Assembly: GCA_009602725.1 (NCBI GenBank)
Contig: WELB01000156.1
Span: forward strand, 223,862 to 238,560
Length of the DNA: 14,699 nucleotides
Reading direction: 5' to 3'
From: Spirogloea muscicola
Taxonomy: Eukaryota > Streptophyta > Zygnematophyceae > Spirogloeales > Spirogloeaceae
Shown: one piece after another, positions 1 to 9,230 of the stretch
Position numbering within the stretch: position 1 is the first letter of the stretch
Layout of the letters: each line of letters opens with the position of its first letter
Program-made: the position numbers and the translations under genes
Notes under the pieces: generated by a model
Database searches by the model: none
Told to the model about the DNA's origin: nothing
The model's input: the letters and a program-made list of their open reading frames with translations, nothing else

Positions 1-131
1 CGCGGGCCCGGGCGGCGCGGCGGCGGCGGCGGCTGCGGCGGGGGCGGCGGCGGGCATGCGCGTTCCGGGGCCGCGATTCCCGGCGCAGCTCGCGGGCGTG
101 GAGGGACCAGAAGGGGAGGCAAGCCAAGCGG
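1..131 (+). other. GC-rich Ala/Gly-coding open segment, possible alternative first exon
   Basis: The first 131 bases are extremely GC-rich. Frame 2 is open from the window edge and encodes an Ala/Gly run, followed from an ATG at 56 by a short Pro/Gly/Glu-rich stretch, up to a possible donor GTAAAT at 132. Spliced to an acceptor at 1550, the single leftover G would complete a GAC codon and join in frame to the YaaW-like gene, so this could be an upstream first exon of that gene. I prefer the 724 start because that exon looks like a transit peptide. Equally it may be only GC-rich promoter DNA or the end of another gene. Confidence 0.25.
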
Positions 132-723
132 GTAAATACTCTGTTGTAAATCGCAACCCGGCAATCCTGCACAGATCAAGCATATGACGGAGGCACTTAG
201 GGCCCCGGCTGCTTGGCGCCCATCCGACCAGCCGACGGGTGGGAAGCTGGCGCCCTCGAGACCGGCGGCCGACCGGCGGACCGACCGGCGGCAACCGCTC
301 GACTTGAAGCATACAAGAATACTGTCATGACGGCTATGTAGATGACGACCTCCGGCGTAAAGCATCCGTCAAAAGCTCGTATTGCTGCCCGCGCGGGCAG
401 CTGTTCCCAGTTTGCCGCCATTGGCGTACATCTCGGCACCGCTGCCGCAGCAGCAGTAGCGGCCGGCGGTTGCGCCGTGGGAGCGGCTGCCGGAGTCGAC
501 CAACGCCATAATGAGCCGCTGAGATGAGGCTCGCTGCCGTGCGCAGGCTCCTGCGGCTCGGCCCTGGGTGGCGCGACCGGCCGGGTGCTCTGATGGCTGG
601 CCGGATCGTGCAATGCTCGCCAATGCTCTAGTAGACGTTGCACTCCTGGGAGCTATGTTCATGGCGCTGTGCCGAGCTTAGCAGCAGTGCAGTCGACCTG
701 GCCGCTGTCGCGATATTGCCTCC
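132..723. other. GC-rich region without a supported gene
   Basis: No splice-consistent coding chain was found here. Both strands carry long open frames, as expected in GC-rich DNA. The longest is a minus-strand frame (197-643) without a good ATG that contains one membrane-like stretch. The best reading is the 5' flank or promoter region of the gene that starts at about 724. Confidence 0.4.
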
Positions 724-3700
724 ATGGCCACATTAGCATCACGCGTGGCACAGCAAGCAATAGCTGCAAAGCCAATTGGCTGCACAATTCGCGTGGAGAA
801 CAGTGAGCCAACAGGTGCTGCAAGTGCTCCTTGCGCCTGCTGCAGAAGCTTTGCTCGACCTGGACGGATTCCACAGTGGCACAAGGTAACGAGAAGTGCT
901 CCTGCATGTGACCCTCGTAGCAGCCCAATTGCAGTGCCTGGAACTTTGACGTCTGGTCCATCTTCGGCAAATATGTGTGACAACCTACTCTACAATGTAG
1001 CTTAGAAAACAGCAGTGTCTATGCACTTTCAGTCATGTAACAGATGTTCGTATTGCCGTCTGTGACGCTGTTGAGCTGCCTTGAAGAGGCCCTGAATCTC
1101 TGCCTCGAGTATATTCAGGTAGGGCTGTTTCAACGCTCTCATTCACGAGTTGCTCAGGGTGAAGCTTGCACTGCAGCTGGGATCGGTAACACCAACAAGC
1201 AGCGGGGGCAATTGGCTAATAGTAAGAGCCAAAGGGTGCAGCGAGTCTTCAATACCAGTGAAGGTACACTAAATGACCCGGCACCCCTGGTACTTTCGTT
1301 TCGATGACGATTATGACTATGCTATGACTGTGGTGCACAATCCAAGGCAGCACCCTGCCGTTGTAGCGGACTGCCATTTCAAGGAGTGAACCATGTTGTG
1401 CTTTTCAAGCCTCACAATGTGGCCTAACACAGTCCTGCTACTCAGCCTTACTGTGCTATGTGGTGTTCCCCATGGAGTCGTTCAGACCCAGATCCGACCT
1501 AGGTCTCACAGAGTGCCAAGTATCTGATGCTACTTTTGTTTCTAGTGCAGACCAGGAGTCAGACTTACAACGTGTGCTGCAGCTGGCTAGCTCTTCAGAG
1601 CTGCAGGAGCTTTGTGAGATTCTCTATGGTCGAAGGTATACACGGCATTCAGAAAAGGACCACAAAGAATGTCAGTTCTTGAAGAGTCACTTGCATGTGA
1701 TCAATCAATCACCAGGTGACTACCTCAAGGTCACTAGCTGCAGCAGGTAATTCACTCTCAGCTCGTCTCTGTCTACAGCTTTAGCTCATACTCATCAAGC
1801 TCGCTTGTGAATACATTCCCGCAGTTTACTGAGTCCCTTGCTGAAGTCCTTTGCCCCTGGCGATCGTTCATCTGAGGAGTCAGTCTTTGACTCATTGCGA
1901 GAAGGAGCCCAGAGTGAAGAAAGAAACTGCCTTTTGCAGCGCTTAGAAGCGCGCTTTCTATACCTAGCTGCTGATGCAAAGCTCACATTGAGGTCATTGT
2001 CCAGACTCCCAGCCATGTTACTGTTGCAAGTCTCTGTTGCCATTATGCTTGTGCCTTCTTGTTCAACATGGAATACTGTATCTAGGCTCACGCGGGCTTG
2101 AAAAGTGGCAAGACAACACAGGCAACTTCAGAGGCACTGAAGTAAGATTTCGCACTGTTGTACGGACTGTCTAGTGGGCGGAGACCAACATATCGAGACG
2201 TCCTACTTCGGGTGAAAAGGAGATTGAAGGTTCACTGCTTAAGTACCTTGCCAACCTCTGATCTAGAAGCAGAGATCTTCCTGCACCTCCTTCAGGATTA
2301 CGAGAGGTCAGATTGCACACCTCTATTAGTATGCAGCTGATGTCAGTGTCAGAAACAACAGCATAGAGAGCAGTAATCACGTCGAATTGTTGCGATTCTA
2401 CTTGCGAGCTTCTTAGGCAGCAAGAGGAGGCATTTTCTTCCACATAAACTGCACAGATTGTTTGCGTCGTTGCAGCAAAGTTGATTCTACAAGAGCTCCT
2501 CCCAGTGCTGGAGAGGGCAAGAAATATGCCAACAAGACTGAGGCAGTGCAGGTTGACTGGTGGCCACACAACCTACTTACATCAGTCCGACTGGGTGGAA
2601 AGGAGATAATGACCAGCATGTTGAAGGTAGGCCACAACAATTGTACCTGTAAGGACATCTTATAGCAAGACAGCCCTGGCGATATTTGCGATATACATCA
2701 CAGTCACTTGCTGACACCCGACTCGGAAGTTCATGTGAAGGGAGTGTTGATTTTGTTGACACATGAGGCGCCTTGTCAACTGTACATCTTGGCACTCCTC
2801 TCTGCTTTCGACAAGCTTTATTGATCCTTATGGCTTTCATTCCAGGGTGGGAGTGCTCTGACAATGTCGGCGATGCAACAGCTGGTATTGGCACTTTCTG
2901 CTGCTTGACTCACATTTCAGGATGGCTTGATTGCTCTCGAGCACCAGTGGAGATTTTCCCACCATGCAAGCAATATGTGATGAAATGTCTTAAACCCAGT
3001 AATTGAATCTGCTGAGTTGGCATGTTTGCTACTTATCTGAGCATCTGCTGCTCACTGGCAGGCTCTACGGAATTTGACAGGAAAGCTTTTACTTGAACAA
3101 GCAAGATATCAAGTTGCTAAGGAGGCCTGCTTGAAGGTACTTTATACATTTCACTCTATTGTGCTTATTTAAGGAAAGTGGGGCGCTAGTGAGGCATGTC
3201 CTTGGAGTAACATGATTTGCCTCACGCTGTCAAGGACGTCCAAAGTGGACGACCAGGACAGTATCAGGAGTTGCTACCCTGTGCAGAATCGGCTCCTCCT
3301 TTCCTCATTGTGACATCCACCTGGCACCTCAGGGGGGCCGAGTGGTCGCTTGCAAGCTGGAGTCACGACTAGCATACCTCACTGCCCGCCAAGTATGTGC
3401 TCAAGACCATCAATAATGATGAAGGTAGTATGCAGTTCCTTCCGTATCTTGTGGTCCTTGTCTGCACAGACAACACAAGGTTGCCGTGGATAAGACTGAC
3501 TGTGTGCTCAACCTGCAACAGCTACACGGTTGTGCAGTAGGCAGTGCTGCGGCATACCAAAGTCCACGGGGAATTGCGGAGCTGCTAATAAGAAGTTGGC
3601 ACATCTTGCTGTGTTGTGCACTTTGCAGGGGCTTGCTGGTGCCGCTGGTCGATATGTAGCCCTTCGCTATGCCATGAGCTTTCTTGGACCATTGTAAGAG

Positions 3701-4137
3701 CAGGAACTTGCTCCGTGCTCTTATTTCTCGAAGATATTGGAGAGCTGTAGAATTGCCACCATTGTCTGAGAACAGCTGCTTGACATGCAAATCAGCGACC
3801 TGACGAGTGGCTGCTTTCCTCTGTGCAGACTCTGGGGTACATTCCTGGCTGATGTAGTCCTTCATGCAGTTGGGACTGATTATGCTCGTGTGGTGCGTGC
3901 CATATTTGCGCTTGCACAGGTGAGAGCAAGCTGTAGGCTGATGAGATGTCAGTCTACATGCTTAAGATCTTTGTGGCAGCTGGTACTGTGCAACTGCTGC
4001 AGATATGTGCACACTGTCATTCTATATCACATATAGATATCTACAGTCTCATTGGTCTTCCTTGGCTGATGCTGGTGCAGATTCGACTAACACGGACATA
4101 TGGGTGGACCAAAGGGAGTGAAGGAGTCGAGCATTAG
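724..4137 (+). CDS. YaaW/UPF0174-like protein of plant/algal type, about 12 exons
   Basis: Well-supported exons (end to end): 1551-1635 (probably starting at 1514), 1825-1992, 2175-2306, 2476-2626, 2846-2884, 3062-3136, 3333-3392, 3629-3693, 3829-3919, 4081-4137 with a TAG stop. All junctions are GT-AG and all phases match. Likely 5' exons are 724-885 (ATG in a GCCTCCATGGCC context, then a Ser/Ala/Arg-rich, transit-peptide-like start) and 1044-1118 (contains LEEALNLCLEYIQ), giving about 398 residues. Family marks in order: DLQRVLQLASSSELQEL, SPLLKSF, PTYRDVLLRVKRRLKV, DLEAEIFLHLLQ, GGSALTMSAMQQL, ALRNLTGKLLLEQARY, LESRLAYLTARQGLAGAAGRY, and a C-terminal GTDYARVVRAIFALAQIRL. The same order of blocks (an L-E-L helix, a YR-LL-V-KRLK block, a Gly/Ala-rich helix, a final AYR/IP-like block) is remembered from bacterial YaaW and from plant homologues. 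Biochemical function is unknown. Plastid targeting is only inferred. The 5' end is the weak part; everything from 1551 on is solid. Confidence 0.83.
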
Positions 4138-4281
4138 TGCAACCAACAACAAAGATATTAGGGGGTTGTGTATCCCATCGTGGGCTTAATAGAGGGTCGT
4201 GCGGCAAACTAGGCACTGAGCCACCTTAGTCTCACCACTCCCTTGACTCTGGCATAGCTCAGCTCATATTGGTGGCGTGCA
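4138..4281. other. Short gap after the YaaW-like gene (probable 3' UTR)
   Basis: This holds no convincing coding segment. It follows the TAG stop at 4135-4137 and should contain the 3' UTR of the YaaW-like gene. I see no TGTAA motif in it. It also separates that gene from the minus-strand open segment whose stop lies at 4282-4284, which would make the two convergent. Confidence 0.4.
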
Positions 4282-5455
4282 CTAGGCAAGGGAGGTATTC
4301 TCGTGGTGTTGGGTGTCATATACGTCAAGATGAAGCTGCATGTTGTATGTGCTAATTGCAAGCTGATAGATGAGACCATAGAAGGTCAGCGCCTGCTCAG
4401 GATATAGTGTGTCAATCTGCCTATGTGGGTTGTACGGGCTTAGGTCAGCTTCAAAGGTCTGTGGAATGGAAATATACACTTTGAAGGGTATCCTGCATTA
4501 TACCCATATAGTATTGGAACTTCGAAGGCACCAATGTGACGATTCAGTTGATTGTTATGGCCACCTTGCTGAAGTGGGCCGTCAAAGGAAGTGTCTGTTG
4601 AGACTGGCAGCATCATGCAGAACTGGTTCACCACATGCTGTTGCTCCGACAGATTCTAGGTCATTTGCTGTTTGCAATCACAGCTGTTGCTCCTGTGGAG
4701 GAGCTTCATTTCTTGCGAGCTCAGGCTTTTGCCAGCGGACTCATCATTGCAACAGTATGTCTAACCTCAGGCTGCTGTCTCGCTGCTGTCAAGCTTGCCT
4801 ACCCATCATCGCGCAGCTGTTGCTATCCAGCATAAGCAGCTTCTGCTGGCGCCGTCATGCTCCGGTAATAAACAATGAATGCTCCATGCTTGGCAGTCCA
4901 TGCAGGACCATCGTCTTTCAGCCTTTGACCCTCTGGGAAGACCTCCTACATTATAAGAGATTCATGAGCTCCCACAAGAGGGAAGACTGCGAGGAGACAT
5001 CGGCATGAGAAGCGTGGACTGCTAGTAACATGATCTCCAGAGTGGACGATGGCCATGAAAGAGAACGGCTGCTGATATAAGAAGAGCGGCTGTGAAAGCC
5101 AGCCAGATGCATACAGGTGTTCATGACGGAGCCACAGGCTATGCAGCCAGGGCGCTCTTAGTAACCCCGTGTCAGCAGTAGGAAGTCAGATGAGCTGAGG
5201 GGAGGAAGAGCAACCCCGCTGCGCAAGCCAGAGGCTGCTGCAAGGGCACGACCAGCGCGGCGATGCAAAGCAAGCGCTTGGGAACGCTGTAGCGACATAG
5301 ACAAACGCATGCGGTAGCAGGACACAAGATCCAAAGGCACCGAGCCACCGGCAAGGGCTGCACCCTCTTCCCGGCGCCGCTGGTCAGCTTGAGATGCCAG
5401 CAGCGGAAGTAACGAGGACCACCGACCCCCGTAACACCCATGGATGTCCATGGCC
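4282..5455 (-). CDS. Candidate minus-strand multi-exon gene, function unknown
   Basis: I do not recognise this gene and the exon chain is not resolved. Minus-strand pieces with good protein composition: (a) an ATG at about 5455 opening a frame (start MDIHGCYGG) that runs to a TAA near 5158; (b) an open frame about 5184-4949 with membrane-like parts; (c) 4945-4823, after a good acceptor (TGTAG), containing EVFPEGQRLKDDGPAW and AFIVYYRSM and ending in TAG; (d) about 4655-4513, containing NRHIGAFEVPILYG; (e) about 4463-4282, after the acceptor TTTCCATTCCACAG, containing LSPYNPHRQIDTLYPEQ and STYNMQLHLDVY and ending in TAG at 4282. The aligned plus frame through (e) is broken only by TAG, which is what CTA leucine codons on the minus strand produce. 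Intron phases between pieces could not be made to agree, so it may be two genes, a decayed gene or an error-containing assembly. A plus-strand frame at 4587-4835 competes with this model. Confidence 0.3.
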
Positions 5456-5677
5456 AGGGGGCTAAAAGGTATCACCCGCCGGCCTCCATGGCCATGGAGG
5501 CCCGAAACGTGCGCCCTTGACTACGTGCGTGCGCCGCGCCCCTGACTGGGGCCCTGAGATGACGGCACGATAACGGCGAGGACGGTAGGGAAGCTGCCCT
5601 GGTCCACCGGCCCGCGTGTCGCGCCGCATCCGGCGGCGGCGGGCCCAGCGCCCCTCGCGGCGGGGGCGGCGGCGGCG
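5456..5677. promoter_or_regulatory. GC-rich intergenic stretch, possible divergent promoter
   Basis: GC content rises sharply between the candidate minus-strand start at 5455 and the first recognisable exon of the plus-strand gene near 5696. Similar GC-rich islands surround the other gene starts in the window. It contains four CCATGG sites between 5439 and 5498 and a perfect 22-bp palindrome. Shared promoter function is inference; no TATA or other core element was identified. Confidence 0.3.
5481..5502. repeat. 22-bp perfect palindrome
   Basis: The stretch starting GGCCTCCATGG is followed directly by its own reverse complement, with no loop. Symmetry stops at the next base on each side. It overlaps two adjoining CCATGG sites, and two more lie just upstream at about 5439 and 5449. 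It lies in the GC-rich gap between two possibly divergent genes, so it could bind a dimeric regulator, but it could also be chance. Confidence 0.6.
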
Positions 5678-5695
5678 NTTTTTTTTTTTTTTTTT
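5678..5695. other. Ambiguous base plus poly-T, probable assembly defect
   Basis: A single N is followed by 17 consecutive T, inside otherwise GGC/CGG-rich sequence. In frame with the following exon it would read as a run of Phe, which is implausible. It most likely marks a collapsed or unsequenced GC-rich segment, so the true start of the downstream gene is probably missing here. Confidence 0.7.
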
Positions 5696-8531
5696 GGCGG
5701 GCCCGCGCTGTCGCTGGAGGACGGCCTCGGTGTCGGCGTCAGCGCCGCCGGCGGGCCCGCGGCGGCACGGGCCTACGACACCGCCGCTGCCGGCACGTCC
5801 GAGAGCGACAGCGAGCTGGGTGAGCCGCCCCTCCGCCGTCCCCGCCGCCGCCACCGCCGCCGTCGCCGCCGCCGCCTGCCCTCCGGCTGCCCGAAGGATG
5901 CCCGCAATACGCGGCAGATTCGGCGCCGTCTCTGCCGGCGCCGGCAGCACGACTGTCTTATGCGGTCTTGCCGCGGATGCTGGTCTGGGCCGAGAAGAAG
6001 GACGGTGGCGGCGGCGGCGGCCGTCGCGGCCCTTTCCTGTACATGGATTTGGCATCGTCCGCATTTCTTGCGGCGAGGGCCTCGTCAATTACAACGGAAC
6101 GCGCGACTGGCAAAACGGCGCTACGCCAGCCGGCGATGCACTGAGCTGCTGTGGGCCTCGTCGCGAAACCTCTAAACCTCAGTGGTCGTCCCTGACTGAC
6201 TGCCCGCTGCTCCCGCCCTGCCCACCTTTCTTGCAGAGAAGCGCCGGCGGCGGCCGCGCGCGGTCAAGGGCCGGTGCGACGGCGGCAGAATCTCGCGCTT
6301 CTTCATCTTCTTGGTTGCCTTCTCGATCATCGCATGGGTGAGGCCGACACTCCGCGTCGCTTTATCCCCAGAAATGTCAGTTCTACCATTATGTTGCCTT
6401 CTCCATCGTCTTTAGTGCTTGTGGAGTTGCCAGTCTAGAGAGCGCTGGCTGGACTTGTGCGATGCCCCGAGCTAACAACAACGCGCGGCTTCTATGTGGG
6501 TTTGTCGAGCAGATGTCGTACATGTTCCTCACCAAGGACGAGGAGTAAGAGCCAGGCTCACGGCACCCAATTGGAGCCTGCAGAGCTTGCGGTTCTCACA
6601 CGGTGCACAGGGAGTTGCGGTGCCTCACTTTGGCGAGGCTGATGCCAAGGCTGGCTTTTCATGGTCGCAGTGAGGCCTTGTCTTTGGCCGATTGTCGAGT
6701 GGCACACACGCTTGCAGCTCCCACAGAGCCCCGGCAACTGCAGTAGGCGGTGCCTCTCACAGCTGCCGCTGCAAGAGAAACAAAATTCGTGCTTGTCACA
6801 GCTGCCGCCGCAAGACAAGTCAAAGCCGCGTGCCTCAGCAGCGCCTTCAACGTCACATTCACTGTGCTTGTGTCAACACAGCCTTGGTTGGCTTAGCATA
6901 ATTGAGCTGCCATGTCACCCAGATTGACAGGTGCAGCCTGCAGTGCCGCACTTTGTTGCAGCGGCAGCGGCAAATCCTGCAGGCAGCGGTACGGCGGCAT
7001 CTCACTTGATCGAGGAGCTCACCAGCAAGTGCAGACAGTGTGCAGTAATGAGCGCTGCAGCAACAGAAGGGACAGGGAGGGGAGGGCGGCAAGCGCTCAT
7101 GGCGCTGCAGCTTCAGACCAGCCGGCGGCTGCACTCTGCAGGACAAACGCGGCGAGCGCGCGGATCTCGTCGTCGCTCAGGCGCGGCCCGAATGTGCACT
7201 GCCCACGTGGCGCACAGGCCTCACCATAGCCCTGTCACCAATGCCCCACAGAGCCACGCCGCGGCCGAAGTCAGTGATAGGGCCTCACGCCTTGTCCTAG
7301 TTCTTACGTACTTAAGTCTCCGCAGCAAGATATCACCAAGGGCCTCACTGGCATCCTGCCACGTCCAGAGTAAATGAGCGAGTAGATGCTGTCCTCGCTG
7401 TTCACACCATTCCTGCAGCTCAATTGGAGGTCCAGGCAGAGGATTGTGTAACAGTTGGGCATACTTCTGGCTTGTCCGAAAGCAGTCAACACATATTCAC
7501 ATGCATGCTGCACATGCATTCCAGTGTGCAGTAAGTGACTATGACAAGTGATCAATATTAACCACGACCGTGCCATAGAATCAGGATCCAAGAGGGATCA
7601 GTGTCTAGCAGTTGTTGATTGTTGCTTATTGTGCTTAGAGTATGTATACGAGCTGTCAAACGCAAGTGGGCGGACCTCTCCAGGTCGCTCAAAGTAAGAT
7701 TGGCCCCCTGTGATGAAGTCAACATGACTTGTGGATCAGTGGCGAACGGAAGGCGTCAGTGCACTGATTACAGTTCATGCTGACATTGAGCATGACTTGA
7801 GCAGCTTGCTAGGCTGTCAGCCCGCCACGCAACTGCCAAAGTGCCTATCTGGCTTAGCAATGTGCTAAGGAGGACAACGCACCGACTGCAGAATGTTGCC
7901 ACCACCGGCGTGGCAACCAACGCAAGACTTCTGGAATGATTGCTCAGCCGCTGCCGAATCCTGCGCAGCAACAGCCGCCATGCTGGGAGCTGCACATGGG
8001 CCGTTGAGGTTCTGTCAGGGCGCCTGTTCTCCGCCAATGGACCAATTACGGTCAGCTGCTACACCAAGCCCGTGTCTTGGACATGCATGGCCTCCAATTA
8101 CAGCAACGCCTGAGTCTTGGGCTCTGTATGCTACATGTCTTGAATTTCCTCGTAAATCCTACATCTGCTTAGAGATAGCTGAAAGAAGTTGGTCTCCTCA
8201 GCATGAGCAAATCCCAAGGTGTTGCTTGGCGAGAGAAATGACATAATGTCTAATCGAGTAAAAGCAAAGAATGCTTAGCTGCTCTTTGAGCAGCTCTCCA
8301 ATTTCTGCACTAAGTACCTCACGTGGATAACAAGCGTATAACCTCTCTTGACAAACCTGCCAAAGGGCCGCCAAGTGCGAGGGCGGCGGCTGCAGCTGCC
8401 AGGCTGAGCAGGGATGTCGGCAGAGAATTGGCGATGGAGGCGCTCCACAAGTGCTCCTTGTGCAGGGCTCCTGTGAGCCACAGCCACAGCACATTGCCTT
8501 CATTTATGACTCAAAGGCCAAACGCCGCTGA
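5696..8531 (+). CDS. Unidentified membrane-anchored protein, multi-exon
   Basis: N-terminal exons: 5696-5819 (acidic/Ser, ends TSESDSEL), 6237-6337 (basic KRRRRPRAVKGR, then membrane segment RFFIFLVAFSIIAW), 6381-6545 (FYHYVAFSIVFSACGV, then LLCGFVEQMSYMFLTKDE) and 6611-6669 (ELRCLTLARLMPRLAFHGR). The part 6670-7325 is unresolved; open frames at about 6762-6890 and 6931-7269 could fill it. C-terminal exons: 7326-7369, 7419-7523, 7639-7693, 7740-7840, 8019-8151, 8279-8335 and 8466-8531 with a TGA stop. These seven join in matching phase and encode DITKGLTGILPRPD, GLCNSWAYFWLVRKQ, AVKRKWADLSRSLKW, SALITVHADIEHDL, LLHQARVLDMHGLQLQQR, GLCMLHVLNFL, FEQLSNFCTKYLTW and a basic tail DSKAKRR. This suggests a protein with a basic cytosolic N-terminus, one or two membrane helices and a mostly helical C-terminal domain. 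I do not recognise the family. The true start is lost in the poly-T defect. An extra exon ending near 6005 is possible. Confidence 0.62.
6757..6815. repeat. 39-bp-period direct repeat (20-bp near-identical units)
   Basis: The 20-mer TCACAGCTGCCGCTGCAAGA at 6757-6776 recurs at 6796-6815 with one change. The 39-bp period equals 13 codons, so in one plus-strand frame it encodes the block TAAAAR twice. It lies in the unresolved middle of the unidentified gene and could be an in-frame duplication within an exon or an intronic repeat. Confidence 0.7.
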
Positions 8532-9230
8532 CGCGACGGTGAGCCAAGGACAAAGCTGCCAAAGAGGCACATTGAGAAAGAACCATTAGGCTCAGATCAG
8601 TGTCTTGTTGTGGAGGCGAAGTTAGGTGGTTCTGGGATCAGCATTCGAGTAGAGCTAGCTCATAGTGCAATGGCCAGCCGCCAGCAAGGGGCGTGCAGAC
8701 TATACCCCAGGGCCAGCGCAGCGTTGACTGCAACGTTGGCAACGGTAACAGCGCCTCCAGCCGCCGACTCTTGCTCCGTGCAAGCCTGCAGTGCCCTTTT
8801 GCCCGCACGTCTGCAAGCTGCCGCTGCCAGCAAGCGTGGTGCTGGCTCAGCTGCGGCAGCGGGCTTCCATGACCGTGACATTGAAGGCAGCGTAAGCTAT
8901 CGCGCTACCGGCCCAATTGCGCACTTGCTGGGCTGCACCCAATTGGTGCTGTGGTCGCTGCACGCCGTTGCTGCTGCCGCTGGAGGTCGGCGGCGGCCCG
9001 CCAGGCCGCTGCGCCAGTGCGAGGGACGAGGCCGACGACTCCATGGCCGCGCTGCAGCACAGCTCCTGCCGCCGAGCGTCCCCACTGCTTCAGCTGCTCA
9101 AGTCGCCGCTGACATCTCGCCGTCTCGCCGCTATCATTTCACGTGGTCGCACGCAGTCGCAGTCGATGTTCTAGGGTGAAGCTAGGCGGCACTTGAGAAC
9201 AGTGGCGCTAGCACGGCCCTACCTTTGGAG
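8532..9230. other. Region between genes without a secure gene
   Basis: This follows the TGA stop of the unidentified plus-strand gene. It contains a 3' UTR of unknown length and a GC-rich stretch (about 8650-9130) that is open in several frames on both strands. The frame with the best start is on the minus strand and listed separately. No TGTAA motif was seen close to the upstream stop. Confidence 0.4.
8640..9044 (-). CDS. Candidate small minus-strand gene, function unknown
   Basis: A minus-strand ATG at 9044 opens with MESSASSLALAQRPGGPPP and continues Ser/Gly/Gln-rich to GAAQQ, where GTGCGC could be a donor. A phase-compatible continuation exists after the acceptor at about 8862 (LSQHHACWQRQLADVRAKG), ending in a TGA near 8643. 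An alternative minus frame there is Ala-rich. GC-rich sequence around the start fits the other gene starts in this window. No family is recognised, and plus-strand frames over the same bases are also open, so this could be non-coding. Confidence 0.2.

Noticed and set aside
4081-4537. A plus frame interrupted only by TAG codons, suggesting TAG might be reassigned to an amino acid.
   Set aside because: The securely spliced genes (YaaW-like, ODR4, carrier) use CAA/CAG for Gln throughout, with no internal TAG or TAA. TAG-only interruption is explained by CTA leucine codons on the minus strand.
4409-5008. A 199-residue plus-strand ORF.
   Set aside because: It is rich in Cys, Ser and His with no plausible start. 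Its codons are aligned complements of better minus-strand frames, so it is probably a shadow.
5616-6341. A 241-residue plus ORF running through the poly-T tract.
   Set aside because: It includes the artefactual Phe run and GC-rich shadow sequence. The splice-consistent exons lie in another frame.
7798-7934. A plus frame reading LARLSARHATAKVPIWLSNV, which looks like an exon.
   Set aside because: It ends in TGA without a phase-compatible donor. A different frame over the same bases (7740-7840) fits the neighbouring exons in phase on both sides.
8610-9179. A 189-residue plus-strand ORF rich in Ala and Arg.
   Set aside because: It has the composition of GC-rich shadow frames, begins at a non-ATG codon and shows no domain or splice context.
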